Source of the DNA: Conchocele bisecta
Lineage: Eukaryota; Mollusca; Bivalvia; Lucinida; Thyasiridae
Assembly (NCBI GenBank): GCA_029237695.1
Contig: JAQRGA010000042.1
Coordinates: 1-64,000, forward strand
Direction of reading: 5' to 3'
Length of the DNA stretch: 64,000 nucleotides
Position numbers and translations under genes: made by a program. Positions 26,010 through 38,649 of this stretch are shown here, one piece after another. The first letter of the stretch is position 1, and the number at the start of each line of letters is the position of its first letter. The notes beneath the pieces were generated by a model. It saw nothing but the letters and a program-made list of their open reading frames with translations, was not told the DNA's origin and did not search any database.

Positions 26010-26047
26010 GGATTCAGCTTTTCAAAAGAAGAGTGAATTCTTTTTTT
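26010..26047 (+). terminator. Likely terminator of the reductase fusion gene
   Basis: GGATTC and GAATTC form the base of an imperfect hairpin with further pairing inside, followed by seven Ts (26041-26047), about 20 bases past the stop. Confidence 0.65.
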
Positions 26048-26196
26048 ATTGAGTTTGTCTATTGATAAAGATCTGTATTTAGATATTTTTAAAACTTATT
26101 AAAATAAAACTGAACTCTTTTAGCTATAAATTTTCTTTTCAATAACATATAATCATGCAATAAAATGGGAATACCAATACTTTTTAAAAAGGGTGT

Positions 26197-27747
26197 TTAC
26201 TTTTTATCTGCACCTATTATTTCATCACATAATTTGCCCGCTTTTTGATATTTTAGTGCCATAAAAAAACTCAATAATATTACCAGTCCCGCTGCAAGAT
26301 ATGCATATGTAATACTTTGGGAAAAAGCTAATCTTAGACTATTTTGCACAGTTAGCCAGTTTTCAGAAATTTTGCTTAACACATTCTGCCGAATAACTAG
26401 AGGCTGTGATAACAAATTAAAAAGAGTATTCGCAGTAACATCATCAGAGAAATTACCACCTGCTGCAATATTGGTAACTTTTATAAAATAGATACCGTTT
26501 ACAATGGAGGACATAACAGCAATACCAAACGTTCCACCTACCTGTCTTGCTGTCTGTATTATACCTGAACCCTGACCTTTAGCACTTTTTGAAATCCTAT
26601 TCAACGCATCGGTATTTGAAGGTCCCATTATAAAGCCTACACCCATTCCCATAGTAATCAGCGAAGGTATTACTAAATAAATATTCTGAATATTAAATAC
26701 AACTGCCTGATAAAAGAAGCTAAAACCAACTAAAAAAAGTCCAAGAGTGCATGGAAGTTTTACTCCAAATTTATCAAACATTCTACCGCCTACCTGAGCT
26801 ATACCAGCTACCATTACAACTGAGATCAATAGAAATAATCCCGCATAAAAAGGTTGGTAACCAAGTACATTTTGTATATACAGAGCTGTATAAATACTTT
26901 GCGCTACATAAGCAAACTGTACACAAAACAGAATAAAAGTGTTTATTAAAAAACCTGAATTTTTAAAAAGTGAAAAATTTATTAACGGATGCATCGCTTT
27001 CAGTTCGACCATTACAAAAACAGAGAATAAAATTAATCCAGTTACTATCAGAGAGATTGTATAAAATGAAAAAAAGCCCCATATATTTGCCTGTTGAATT
27101 CCAATTATAAAAGTCCCTAAAGCAAAAAAGAACAGAACAAATCCTTTATAGTCAATCTTCTGTCCCAGAATAATTTTATCATTTGGTTTTACTGCCAAAG
27201 TAAGGATTATTGCAAAAGCAGCTATAGGTACGTTAATAAAAAATGCAAGTCTCCATGTAAGGAACTGAGTAAAAAATCCACCAAGAACAGGACCAAGCGC
27301 AAGAAAAGCCATCGCCACTCCAGAATAAATAGCCATCGCCCTTCCCCTTTCATGAAAGTCGAAAGTATTATTGACTATAGCCATTGAGGCCGGCTGCATT
27401 AAAGCTGCTCCAACCCCCTGAACCACTCTAAATAAAATAAGTATATTCCCCGAAATAGCAAAGCCGCAGCCAATTGATGAAAAAGCAAAAATCACAGCAC
27501 CTAAATTAAATATTTTAACACGTCCAAAAATATCACCCAGCCGTCCTCCTGCGGCAACCATTACAGCCAAACTAAGAATATAAGCATTGAGAACCCACTG
27601 CACGCTATCATTGCTCATTGAAAAAGTATCCTGAAGTTTAGGCAGTATTACTGCAACTATTGTCTGATCTATTAAAATCATTGACAAAGAACATGTCATT
27701 GCAATCAGAGTCCATAGTTTTCTTTTACTCATATTCATTTTTTTCAT
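26197..27747 (-). CDS. DHA2-family drug:proton antiporter (MFS, about 14 membrane segments)
   Basis: An EmrB/QacA-type exporter of about 516 residues. DQTIVAVILPKLQ in the first segment, GRLGDIFGRVKIF in loop 2-3, and RVVQGVGAALMQPA in segment 4 are typical of the family. ATG 27747 is preferred to GTG 27756 because AGGTG lies at a proper distance from it. It is divergent from a LysR regulator at 27881, which probably controls it. No membrane-fusion partner (EmrA) gene is next to it. The substrate is unknown. Confidence 0.9.
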   Translation of the reverse strand: MKKMNMSKRKLWTLIAMTCSLSMILIDQTIVAVILPKLQDTFSMSNDSVQWVLNAYILSLAVMVAAGGRLGDIFGRVKIFNLGAVIFAFSSIGCGFAISGNILILFRVVQGVGAALMQPASMAIVNNTFDFHERGRAMAIYSGVAMAFLALGPVLGGFFTQFLTWRLAFFINVPIAAFAIILTLAVKPNDKIILGQKIDYKGFVLFFFALGTFIIGIQQANIWGFFSFYTISLIVTGLILFSVFVMVELKAMHPLINFSLFKNSGFLINTFILFCVQFAYVAQSIYTALYIQNVLGYQPFYAGLFLLISVVMVAGIAQVGGRMFDKFGVKLPCTLGLFLVGFSFFYQAVVFNIQNIYLVIPSLITMGMGVGFIMGPSNTDALNRISKSAKGQGSGIIQTARQVGGTFGIAVMSSIVNGIYFIKVTNIAAGGNFSDDVTANTLFNLLSQPLVIRQNVLSKISENWLTVQNSLRLAFSQSITYAYLAAGLVILLSFFMALKYQKAGKLCDEIIGADKK

Positions 27748-27777
27748 ATCATTCACACCTGCAGTTCCTGTCCTTTA

Positions 27778-27864
27778 ATTTTAGAATATATTAAATATAA
27801 GAGCATTTTAAATATTCGTAAAATAAATTATATTTATACTCGACAATTCCATTTTAGAATATAT
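27778..27864. promoter_or_regulatory. Divergent control region with a 14-bp direct repeat
   Basis: ATTTTAGAATATAT occurs exactly twice, at 27778-27791 and 27851-27864, 73 bases apart, between the divergent transporter and LysR genes. Repeated sites in such a spacer suit binding of a LysR-type tetramer. The sequence is AT-rich, but a perfect 14-mer pair in 133 bases is unlikely by chance. Confidence 0.55.
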
Positions 27865-27880
27865 AAAAGAGGAAGGCAAC

Positions 27881-28825
27881 ATGAATAAACAGATGGTTAA
27901 TTTAATGCAGGTCAATCTAAATCTTATTGTAATACTGGACTCTCTGCTAAGAGAAAAGAACACAACAAAATCAGGTAAAAAATTACATATAAGCCAATCG
28001 TCAATAAGTAAGGCACTTAAACAGCTGCGGGAAATTTTTGAAGATAAACTTTTAGTACGCGGACACTTCTCAAGCCAAATGAGCTTAACACCTGCAGCTT
28101 TAGGATTAATTGAACCCGTTGGTAAAATAATAAAGGATCTTAAAAACCTTTTTATGAAGAATGATTTTAATCCTGCAACATCAAATATGCATTTTAAAAT
28201 TGGCCTTAACGATACCTGTACATCATTAGTACTCTCTAATATATTGAAAAAAATATCCGCATCAGCACCCAATATAAAGATATCAATTATAAATATCCTT
28301 GATTTCACATCTTATGAAGTTTTTGATAGACATATCATCGACTTCATAGTCGGCTATTATCCTAAAGCACCTAAAAGTATATCATCCAAAATTCTCTCAA
28401 CACATTCACTTGTGATCGTAGCTGATAAGAACAATAAAAAAATCAATGAAAAAATAAGCATGGAACAATTTTTCAAACAGCCTCATATAGTCATAATACA
28501 TGGAAAAAATAAAAGCATTGAAACAGGAACCAATGAAGTTTATAAAAATTTACTGAATAAATTTAATGTCGAAAATTTCAGATATACAGAAGTGCCGCAT
28601 ACTGTATCAGGAATTTCCATAATTAAAGATAGTGATTTTATCTCTATCGTTCCTAGGAGAATAGCTGAAAAATTTTCGGATGCTTTTAATTTGAAAATTA
28701 TCCCACTACCTTATGAGATGCCTAAAATACCTATAAGTATATTTTGGCGAACTGAAATCAACAACTCAGCACCACATCAATGGTTAATGAAAATAATAGA
28801 AGAAACAGGTGCTACCTCATTATAA
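27881..28825 (+). CDS. LysR-family transcriptional regulator
   Basis: A 314-residue regulator. The winged helix is at residues 10-70 (LNLIVILDSLLREKNTTKSGKKLHISQSSISKALKQLRE), followed by DKLLVRG, and a periplasmic-binding-protein-like effector domain starts near residue 105. The NodD/LeuO-like subgroup is suggested by the N-terminus. AGAGGAAGG lies before the ATG. It is divergent from the DHA2 exporter, so it is probably its regulator. Confidence 0.93.
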   Translation: MNKQMVNLMQVNLNLIVILDSLLREKNTTKSGKKLHISQSSISKALKQLREIFEDKLLVRGHFSSQMSLTPAALGLIEPVGKIIKDLKNLFMKNDFNPATSNMHFKIGLNDTCTSLVLSNILKKISASAPNIKISIINILDFTSYEVFDRHIIDFIVGYYPKAPKSISSKILSTHSLVIVADKNNKKINEKISMEQFFKQPHIVIIHGKNKSIETGTNEVYKNLLNKFNVENFRYTEVPHTVSGISIIKDSDFISIVPRRIAEKFSDAFNLKIIPLPYEMPKIPISIFWRTEINNSAPHQWLMKIIEETGATSL

Positions 28826-29174
28826 TGTATTGGAGTATCAATATTTAAAGAATATTATAACAAACAGCACCCTTACCGAAGTCTAAATAGCTGTGAATAG
28901 GTAATTAACAGAAGAGGAGATAAGTTGTATTTCACTTTATGCAAATATTAAATCTTCAAGGATTCCTTAAATTCCTATAACTGGTGGTTATTTTTTGAAT
29001 TTATCTTATTTGCTTTTTATCTTTAAGCTTTTACTGTTAATAACAAATTAATACTGTTGAATTAAACCCAAATAGAAATTACTAATAACTAATACCAAAG
29101 CTGCTAAAATAAACAGATAAACTTAAAAATTTTATACGCTATACATCAAAGGATTTGAAGTAAATTCATACACC
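28826..29174. other. 349-base gene-free spacer
   Basis: AT-rich DNA between the LysR and PqiA-like genes. An AGAGGAGAT near 28913 resembles a ribosome-binding site but is followed by no open frame of length. I see no RNA gene, repeat or strong hairpin. Confidence 0.4.
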
Positions 29175-30212
29175 ATGAAAAATAAACAGCTTTATTTACA
29201 ATATCCGACCATAACTATTTTTATATCAATAATGTTAGTAACATCACTGATACTTAATATTATGGCACTGCTGCTGCCATTCATACAAATTTCACCATTT
29301 ATTAAATCAGAATTAATATATACATTACCAACATCAATGATTCTATTATGGAATCATGGTCTCTACCTTATTGCAATAATGGTATTTGGATTCTCTATTA
29401 TTTTTCCTTTTGTAAAACTTATTACACTATTTTTTATTTGGTTTATAAGTAATGATAATATACTTAGGACAAAACTCATCACTAGAGTTGAGGCTCTCGG
29501 GAAATGGTCAATGCTTGACGTCTTTATAATCTGCATAATGTTAATATTAACAAATAATCAATTTTGGATTAGCTCAACTCCGCAAATAGGGATATATTTT
29601 TTCCTTTTTGCAATTATCATAAGTATTATATGCTCAATTTTAATTGATGTTATATGTTTAAAATCCAATAAAATATCTATTATAAAAAGAAAAGAAATTA
29701 TATTAGGAACACTGAATATGAAATGGGGGGAACGGACTCTAATCATTTTAGGTGTAATCATTGGAATAGTTTTTCTTCTGCTGGCTTTAAATAGTTCATA
29801 CATTACTATAAACAGCTACCTGTTTAAAAACTATTCTTACAGCATTATCAACTCTGTTATTTCATTATGGTCATTATCATGCACTTTATCAATATTTTTC
29901 ATGATTGTACTTATCGCCGCTCCGCTTTTAAACATCTTATGTTTATTACTTTTTTTGATAATAAAGCATAAACCTAGATTTCATTACACTCTCATTCTTT
30001 TCATGAAAAAGGTTGCAAAGTTTTCAATGCTTGATGTATTTTGTCTGGCATTATTGCTATTCCTGACGGAGGGAAATAAATTAATAAAAATAGATTTAAA
30101 AACTGGATTGATAATGCTGGAAATATTTGCATTTATATATTTATTCATACCTAATATGATCAATTTTACTATCATGAAAAGTATTAAAAGTAACGTCACA
30201 AAAAAAGATTAA
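29175..30212 (+). CDS. PqiA-family membrane protein with two PqiA domains
   Basis: A 345-residue protein with eight or so hydrophobic segments in two similar halves. Each half ends with the PqiA signature: EALGKWSMLDVFIICIMLI near residue 110 and KKVAKFSMLDVFCLALLLF near residue 280. PqiA proteins form inner-membrane parts of MCE-type lipid transport systems. The cysteine zinc motifs of Escherichia PqiA are absent. No MCE (PqiB) gene is adjacent. The ribosome-binding site is poor. Confidence 0.82.
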   Translation: MKNKQLYLQYPTITIFISIMLVTSLILNIMALLLPFIQISPFIKSELIYTLPTSMILLWNHGLYLIAIMVFGFSIIFPFVKLITLFFIWFISNDNILRTKLITRVEALGKWSMLDVFIICIMLILTNNQFWISSTPQIGIYFFLFAIIISIICSILIDVICLKSNKISIIKRKEIILGTLNMKWGERTLIILGVIIGIVFLLLALNSSYITINSYLFKNYSYSIINSVISLWSLSCTLSIFFMIVLIAAPLLNILCLLLFLIIKHKPRFHYTLILFMKKVAKFSMLDVFCLALLLFLTEGNKLIKIDLKTGLIMLEIFAFIYLFIPNMINFTIMKSIKSNVTKKD

Positions 30213-30227
30213 AAATGACAATAAAAT

Positions 30228-30437
30228 TTACTCAACTGCAATCATTATATTTGATGCCTTAATAACAGCACATGCATTAGTACCTTTGATTAATTCAAGT
30301 TTTTCTGCTGACTCTTTTGTTATAATAGAAACCAACTCAACACCTTCTGCTAATTTTAAAACTACTTCTGAATTTACTGAACCATGTTTTAAATTAATCA
30401 CTTTACCTCTTAAAATATTTCTAGCACTAATTTTCAT
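30228..30437 (-). CDS. Molbindin (single TOBE/Mop domain)
   Basis: A 69-residue Mop protein: MKISARNILRGKVINLKHGSVNSEVVL then ITKESAEKLELIKGTNACAVIKASNIMIAVE, the standard TOBE pattern. It binds molybdate or tungstate and acts as a store. ATG 30437 is preceded by GAGGT, so a longer TTG start at 30449 is rejected. A tungsten-type oxidoreductase gene at 47534 gives the oxyanion a use in this organism. Confidence 0.93.
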   Translation of the reverse strand: MKISARNILRGKVINLKHGSVNSEVVLKLAEGVELVSIITKESAEKLELIKGTNACAVIKASNIMIAVE

Positions 30438-30626
30438 TTTATACCTCAACTATATTTAATTTTTCTAAATAAGAGTAACTAAAAACTACCATTAAATAAA
30501 TGAATTAACAATACCTTATTCATATAGAATATTATTTTTTAGTTGAAAATATCGTATAAAAGTAATATTTTTACTACTTGTTATTTCTAGATAATAATAA
30601 TTATCACCAAACACTTCAAGGTAAAA

Positions 30627-31814
30627 ATGAAAAGTCTAAAAGAATTATATAGAATAGGATATGGTCCATCAAGCAGCCATACAATGGCTCCAAGTAGAGC
30701 AGCAGAAGATTTTAAAAATAGCAATAAAGATGCATTTTCCTTCAGGGTAACTTTGTCTGGCAGCCTAGCATTAACGGGAAGAGGACATCTAACAGACAAT
30801 GGAATTAAAAAATCCATGGCACCAACTCATGTTGAATTTATATGGAATACAGATCAGCAGATAATGAATCACCCAAATGGTTTCATGCTGGAGGCTCTAG
30901 ATATAGATGGAAAGGTCATTAATAAAATTATAGAATCAAGCCTTGGCGGCGGAGCTTTGGCGAGTGACAATGATTCACTAGATATATATCCACATAAAAA
31001 GATGTCAGAAATTTTAGATTACTGCAGCAAAGAAAACCTAAGCTTATATGGGTATATTGAAAAATTTGAAGATAAAGATATATGGCTCTATTTAGATGAT
31101 ATATGGACAACAATGGGCATTTCAGTCAAAAAGGGTCTACAGATCGTCGGGCAGCTTCCAGGAGGATTAAACTTAAAAAGAAGAGCCGCCGTAATTAGAC
31201 GAAAAAGTTTATCTTTAAGAAGAACATTTAAATTTCAGGCACTTTTAGCAGCATATGCATACGCTGCCAGTGAAGAGAATGCAAGCGGAGGAAAAGTCGT
31301 AACAGCTCCGACATGTGGTTCCTGCGGGGTAATTCCGGCAGTTTTAACAATGTTCTACAATGATTGGGGGTGTGAACCTAAAGAAATTTTATACGCTTTA
31401 GCTGTTGCAAGTATCTATGGGAACTTAGCTAAGACAAATGCCTCTATATCAGGTGCAGTAGCAGGATGTCAGGCAGAAATAGGTGTTGCATGTGCAATGG
31501 CCGCAGCGGCAGCAACACAGTTATTGGGCGGATCAAATGAACAGATAGAATATGCTGCAGAAATGGGATTAGAACATCATTTAGGATTAACCTGTGATCC
31601 AGTCAAAGGTTTAGTTCAAATACCATGTATTGAACGTAATGCACATGCAGCAGTAAGAGCTATCAACTGTGCCAATTTTGCAATGCTTTCTGATGGAAAA
31701 CATCGAATATCTTATGATAATGTAGTTAATGTACTTTTAGAAACAGGAAAAAAAATGCATCATGACTATAGAGAAACATCTACAGGCGGCCTGGCAAAAG
31801 TATATACTAAATAG
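30627..31814 (+). CDS. sdaA: L-serine dehydratase, single chain, iron-sulphur type
   Basis: It deaminates serine to pyruvate with an oxygen-sensitive [4Fe-4S] cluster. The beta-like part opens with GPSSSHTMAPSRAAEDF, and the alpha part has SGGKVVTAPTCGSCGVIPAVL near residue 225, with cysteines also in VAGCQAE, LTCDPVKGLVQIPC. The 395 residues make it shorter than the usual ~455 of the single-chain enzyme; the gap is in the middle, and all cluster cysteines appear present. With the gcv operon this gives routes for serine and glycine breakdown. AAGGT precedes the ATG. Confidence 0.93.
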   Translation: MKSLKELYRIGYGPSSSHTMAPSRAAEDFKNSNKDAFSFRVTLSGSLALTGRGHLTDNGIKKSMAPTHVEFIWNTDQQIMNHPNGFMLEALDIDGKVINKIIESSLGGGALASDNDSLDIYPHKKMSEILDYCSKENLSLYGYIEKFEDKDIWLYLDDIWTTMGISVKKGLQIVGQLPGGLNLKRRAAVIRRKSLSLRRTFKFQALLAAYAYAASEENASGGKVVTAPTCGSCGVIPAVLTMFYNDWGCEPKEILYALAVASIYGNLAKTNASISGAVAGCQAEIGVACAMAAAAATQLLGGSNEQIEYAAEMGLEHHLGLTCDPVKGLVQIPCIERNAHAAVRAINCANFAMLSDGKHRISYDNVVNVLLETGKKMHHDYRETSTGGLAKVYTK

Positions 31815-32030
31815 TGTTAGACGCTACTATTGCACTACATGCGGATTAAAAGTTGTATAGTTATTTGTTAAAATAAAATGGTCATTCCTAACCGTTAATA
31901 ACTACCGCTAAATTTTCTATTACATGGCAAATTATATAAAACTTAAAATTAACCATTATCTCTCAACAAAAAAGGGGATCTAAAGAGTTAATAACTGTAG
32001 CTGGATATAAAAAATAATCAAATTTATTGA

Positions 32031-33584
32031 TTACTTTTTATTTAAAACCAATGTAGGTTTCTCTTTTTCCATGGCTCTTTTCAGAGTTTCACCACTCCAT
32101 ATTTGAACTAATGTTTTACAGCCAAATATAATCAAACCTACTGAGTATGCTCCGATGAAAAGTCCAAAGAAATAATATTTAGAAGCTTTAAAGTAAATAA
32201 CAAATGTATAAGCACAGTAAATTCCTAATAAAATTTCAAAAATAGCAGGATATATAGCTGAATTAACTTTATGTGCAGCCTGTTTACTTATAGTATCAGA
32301 GCTTCCACTTTTCGGTGTTCTGATAAAAGCACTTTTTTTGCCCATAAAAGCCTCGATAATGGCTAATGAATTATTTACACACAAGCCTGTTCCTACAGCC
32401 AACATTATCGGAAAATGTATTAATGAAAATATTCCTTTTTTCTGCATAGCTCCACTTCCAGTATATAAAGTACATGGTGCCAGTGCACTTAAAATGATAA
32501 CAATCCAAAGAACAGGAATTAAAACACCAAGATCAACTTTTGGAAGAAGTACAATTACAGGAAGTGTAAATATAGCCAAAATGACCATTAATAAAGAGAC
32601 ACTGTAATGAGTTAAATGAATAAAAGCTTCGAGTTTCTGATGAAATCTTAATTGTTTTGATTTTATAATTTCAGGCATGAGTTTAATTGCTGTTTCCATG
32701 GATCCTTTAGCCCATCTTTTTTGCTGACTTTTTAGTGCAACTACATTATTAGGCAGTTCTGCAGGACATACTAAATCAAAGTCATAAGAAATATAATACC
32801 CAAAAAGTTGAACTCTGTATGATAAATCCAGGTCTTCTGTTAAAGTATCACCTGACCACCCACCTGCATCAGCTATAGAACTTATTCTCCATACACCTGC
32901 TGTACCATTAAAATTCATGCATAAATTATTATAACTTCTAGCACCCTGTTCTGCAGCAAAATGACCGTCAATACCGATACTTTGAGCCCTTGTCAACCAG
33001 TTTTCATATCTATTTGTATGCCCCCAACGTCCCTGAATACATGCCATTTCTGAATCTGCATGAATTTGGGCAATACTTCTTTTTAAAAAGTTTGCAGGAA
33101 TAATAAAATCAGAATCAAATATAGCGGCATATTCTCCTTTACACACTTTAAGGGCATTTGCCAAAGCTCCGGCTTTAAAATGTACTCTGTCATCTCTTCT
33201 GACAGCATAAATATCAACACCAGTTTCTTTTTTGAGTACTTTTATGTAACTATCTATGATTGATGCTGTATCATCTGTGCTGTCATCAATTACCTGAACT
33301 TCAAATTTATCTTTAGGATAATCAAGTTCTACAGCTGTGAGCATTAATCTTTTTATAATTTCACCTTCATTGTAAACAGGCAGCTGGACAGTAACCATTG
33401 GAAGATCATTCAATGTATTCTTTTTATAAAAATCTTCCACGCCCTTATTAATATTTTTTCTGCATTTTTTCTGTCGTCCATAGAAGAGACCTATCATCAA
33501 ATATAAATGCAATCCATATATCATTAAAAAAGCACTGGCTGCTATATATATAATCAGTGATGTTATCATAAAAAAATAGTTCAT
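32031..33584 (-). CDS. Membrane family 2 glycosyltransferase (cellulose/glucomannan synthase-like)
   Basis: A 517-residue processive-type glycosyltransferase: one N-terminal membrane helix, a cytoplasmic GT2 domain from about residue 60, and four or more C-terminal helices. Catalytic motifs are VQVIDDSTDDT, the DXD in IFDSDF, TEDLDLSYR and QQKRW (the Q-x-x-R-W motif). It resembles CslA-type beta-mannan/glucan synthases. The polymer is unknown; no partner such as a BcsB or PilZ gene adjoins. Confidence 0.9.
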   Translation of the reverse strand: MNYFFMITSLIIYIAASAFLMIYGLHLYLMIGLFYGRQKKCRKNINKGVEDFYKKNTLNDLPMVTVQLPVYNEGEIIKRLMLTAVELDYPKDKFEVQVIDDSTDDTASIIDSYIKVLKKETGVDIYAVRRDDRVHFKAGALANALKVCKGEYAAIFDSDFIIPANFLKRSIAQIHADSEMACIQGRWGHTNRYENWLTRAQSIGIDGHFAAEQGARSYNNLCMNFNGTAGVWRISSIADAGGWSGDTLTEDLDLSYRVQLFGYYISYDFDLVCPAELPNNVVALKSQQKRWAKGSMETAIKLMPEIIKSKQLRFHQKLEAFIHLTHYSVSLLMVILAIFTLPVIVLLPKVDLGVLIPVLWIVIILSALAPCTLYTGSGAMQKKGIFSLIHFPIMLAVGTGLCVNNSLAIIEAFMGKKSAFIRTPKSGSSDTISKQAAHKVNSAIYPAIFEILLGIYCAYTFVIYFKASKYYFFGLFIGAYSVGLIIFGCKTLVQIWSGETLKRAMEKEKPTLVLNKK

Positions 33585-33859
33585 AAACTTGCCCCTGAAA
33601 AATCAAATATTTATTCTTAAATATCATATAATACATTAGATAAAAGGTATGTAATGTCGCATATATTTTTTATTTTTCAATCATTTTAGATTAAAAAACG
33701 ATTATTATCCCTGTAAGTATTATAATTTTTATAGACTAAATTTTTTATTTAATTATATAAGTTCTCCAAAGAGATACCTCGTAACTATTACTCATATATG
33801 CTACCTTAATATCAGTTTAATAATGACATTTATTCTAACCTAAACACAAGGCTTCAAAT
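33585..33859. other. Divergent spacer between glycosyltransferase and Gfo/Idh genes
   Basis: A 275-base AT-rich spacer that must hold both promoters. No palindrome or RNA structure stood out. Confidence 0.4.
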
Positions 33860-34873
33860 ATGAGTGCCAGAAAATTAAAAGTTGGTGTAATCGGAGTAGG
33901 TGCTTTAGGGCGACATCATACCAGGTTATACAATAAAATTTCAAATGCAGATCTTGTCGGAATATATGATGCAAATCAAGAAACAGCTAAAAAGATTTCA
34001 GAAGAATTCGGTGTTAAAATATTTTCTACAATTCAAGAACTTACTGAAGCATGTGAGGGAATAAACATAGCAGTACCGGCAACACTTCATCATCAAATTG
34101 CTCTTCCTTTATTGAAAAAAAAGAAACATCTTTTAATGGAAAAACCACTTGCAGCTTCAGTACAGGAAGCAGGGGAATTGGTAAAAGCAGCAGAAGAAAA
34201 TAGCTGTGTTTTAGAAGTCGGACATACAGAACGTTACAATCCGGTAATGAGCTTTCTATGCGAAAAGATAGAGAATGCCAGATTTATAGAAGCAAGAAGA
34301 TTATCTCCATATCCACCTCCAAGACCCGGCTTATATCCAAGAGGAACAGAAGTCGGAGTTGTAACAGATTTAATGATACATGACTTAGAATTAATTTTGC
34401 ATATGGTGGACAGTAAAGTTTCAAAAGTTGAAGCTACAGGAATACCAGTATTAAGTAAAACTGAAGATATTGCTAACGCAAGAATTACATTTAAAAATGG
34501 ATGCATTGCCAACGTTACGGCAAGCAGAATAAACACTACTGCCATGAGAAGGATGAAAATTTATCAGTCTGAGTCCTATATTTCTTTGGATTATCAGGAA
34601 AAAACTGGTTTTGTTTATAGTAAAACAGATACAGGCATTCAAAAAGAAACAGTTCCAATTACTGATCATAATGCACTGCAGGTTGAACTTGAAAACTTTA
34701 TTACAAATGCATTAATTGCCGTAGAAACGGGGAGAGTCCCTAAGCTTAAAGTTTCAGGAAAACATGGCTTAGAAGCATTAAGACTGGCTGTTAAAATAAC
34801 GGAAGAATTACATAAACATAATATTAATTATAATTTATATGACGGTGCTCCAAATAGTATAAATCAATTTTAA
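33860..34873 (+). CDS. Gfo/Idh/MocA-family NAD(P)-dependent oxidoreductase
   Basis: A 337-residue sugar-type dehydrogenase. The Rossmann start is KVGVIGVGALGRHHTRLY, and EKPLAASVQEAGELV near residue 95 is the family signature, followed by a C-terminal alpha/beta domain (YPRGTEVGVVTDLMIHDLELILHM). Similar proteins in other PVC bacteria lie near lipid A or surface-sugar genes; here the only surface-sugar neighbour is the divergent GT2. The substrate is unknown. A strong terminator follows. Confidence 0.92.
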   Translation: MSARKLKVGVIGVGALGRHHTRLYNKISNADLVGIYDANQETAKKISEEFGVKIFSTIQELTEACEGINIAVPATLHHQIALPLLKKKKHLLMEKPLAASVQEAGELVKAAEENSCVLEVGHTERYNPVMSFLCEKIENARFIEARRLSPYPPPRPGLYPRGTEVGVVTDLMIHDLELILHMVDSKVSKVEATGIPVLSKTEDIANARITFKNGCIANVTASRINTTAMRRMKIYQSESYISLDYQEKTGFVYSKTDTGIQKETVPITDHNALQVELENFITNALIAVETGRVPKLKVSGKHGLEALRLAVKITEELHKHNINYNLYDGAPNSINQF

Positions 34874-34895
34874 TTTATTATAAAAACTAACAAAG

Positions 34896-34932
34896 CCTAT
34901 CTAATCTAATTTAGATAGGATTTATTTTTTTT
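34896..34932 (+). terminator. Intrinsic terminator after the Gfo/Idh gene
   Basis: CCTATCTAA, loop TCTAAT, TTAGATAGG form a perfect 9-bp stem, followed by ATTTATTTTTTTT. It is 23 bases past the stop. Confidence 0.92.
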
Positions 34933-35137
34933 AGACGCAAGTATTACATATCCATGCAGATAAATCAATAGTATCAATTTATTTTTTATTAACACCATAT
35001 AATTTATTATTAATGAAAAGTCATAATATTTACTCTTTTATCTATTTAACGCCATTTTCACTTACAATTCTCAGCTGCAAATTACAAACACCTATTCACA
35101 ACTAGGAAATAGAGTATAGTTATTTAAAAACAATTCC

Positions 35138-35611
35138 ATGGATAAAGCTAATCGGAATCGTCCAATAGTAGAATTATCAAATTCTATGGTACATGGAACA
35201 GCTTTAGATCTAGGTTTACAAAAATGGCAGGTACTGCTTAAAAAATACACCAATTGCAAAAAATGGATGAAAGAATTAAAACCCAATAATCCTAATAGAA
35301 AGAAGTTTTATATAAGAGCTATCTGTGCGATCTATAACACAGAAATATTATTAAAAGAGAATCTTACTTTTAGCATGAAAGTAAAAAATGGGATGACATG
35401 TGCTCAAGAAATGTATATTCAAATGCTTAAAAGGGGTTTTAATACCAATATAATTTCTGATTTTAAAATGTCAGAATATATATACCATTTAGCACATGCT
35501 ACTATGGTCTTAAATCCTGAGTTTAGAGTAAAAAATAAAACAGATAGAAACTATAAAAAAAATGGAGAAGATTCTCAATACAAAAGAAGTACAAAATATA
35601 ATGAAAAATAA
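35138..35611 (+). CDS. Unrecognised basic protein
   Basis: A 157-residue, lysine- and asparagine-rich soluble protein with no signal peptide or membrane segment. It includes WQVLLKKYTNCKKWMKELKPN, a central IYNTEILLKENLTFSMKVKN, and a strongly charged tail (KTDRNYKKNGEDSQYKRSTK). Helical in appearance; I recognise no domain. It stands alone between a terminator and the end of gyrB. The ribosome-binding site is weak, so it may be lineage-specific or the end of a longer decayed gene. Confidence 0.5.
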   Translation: MDKANRNRPIVELSNSMVHGTALDLGLQKWQVLLKKYTNCKKWMKELKPNNPNRKKFYIRAICAIYNTEILLKENLTFSMKVKNGMTCAQEMYIQMLKRGFNTNIISDFKMSEYIYHLAHATMVLNPEFRVKNKTDRNYKKNGEDSQYKRSTKYNEK

Positions 35612-36039
35612 TTCGCTGGACAGATGAAATGCTTAATTCGCAATTATTAATTTATCATTCCTAATTAAATATAATTATATTCTAAGCATTAGTGGATTTT
35701 AATGCTTTTTAAAGCTGATTAAATGAGTTAACAGGAGTATTCAGTTTTAAAATAATAAATCATTATATTTTTCAAGGTATCTATTTTGGGTATATTTTTT
35801 ATTCCATTAGCTTTATTAAATTCTTTGAATCTGTTTTTAAAACTTACCTATAATACTAGCTGGAAGAATTAGAATAATCTTAACAACTCTTTTTATTATC
35901 TGATTTATCAAATATTAAATTATTGCCATCTCTATTTTCTAGGAATGAAAAGCTGTTATTTCATTATCTGCGAGAAAATATCTTTTACAACATGAAGCTA
36001 AAAAAGAGACACTAAAAAAATTGAACAGCTGCATAGTTT
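35612..36039. other. 428-base gene-free spacer between convergent genes
   Basis: AT-rich DNA between the 157-residue gene and the gyrB stop. No convincing terminator, RNA gene or repeat was seen; short open frames lack start signals. Confidence 0.4.
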
Positions 36040-38574
<2,535 letters not shown>

Positions 38575-38649
38575 TCATTGATGAGAATATTTATTTTTAT
38601 AAAAACTTATATACTATAGATCTTTAGGCATAAATTTCTATTGTTAAAA

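Noticed and set aside
27808..28308. 166-codon minus-strand frame opposite the LysR gene
   Set aside because: The plus-strand LysR match is unambiguous and the overlap is large.
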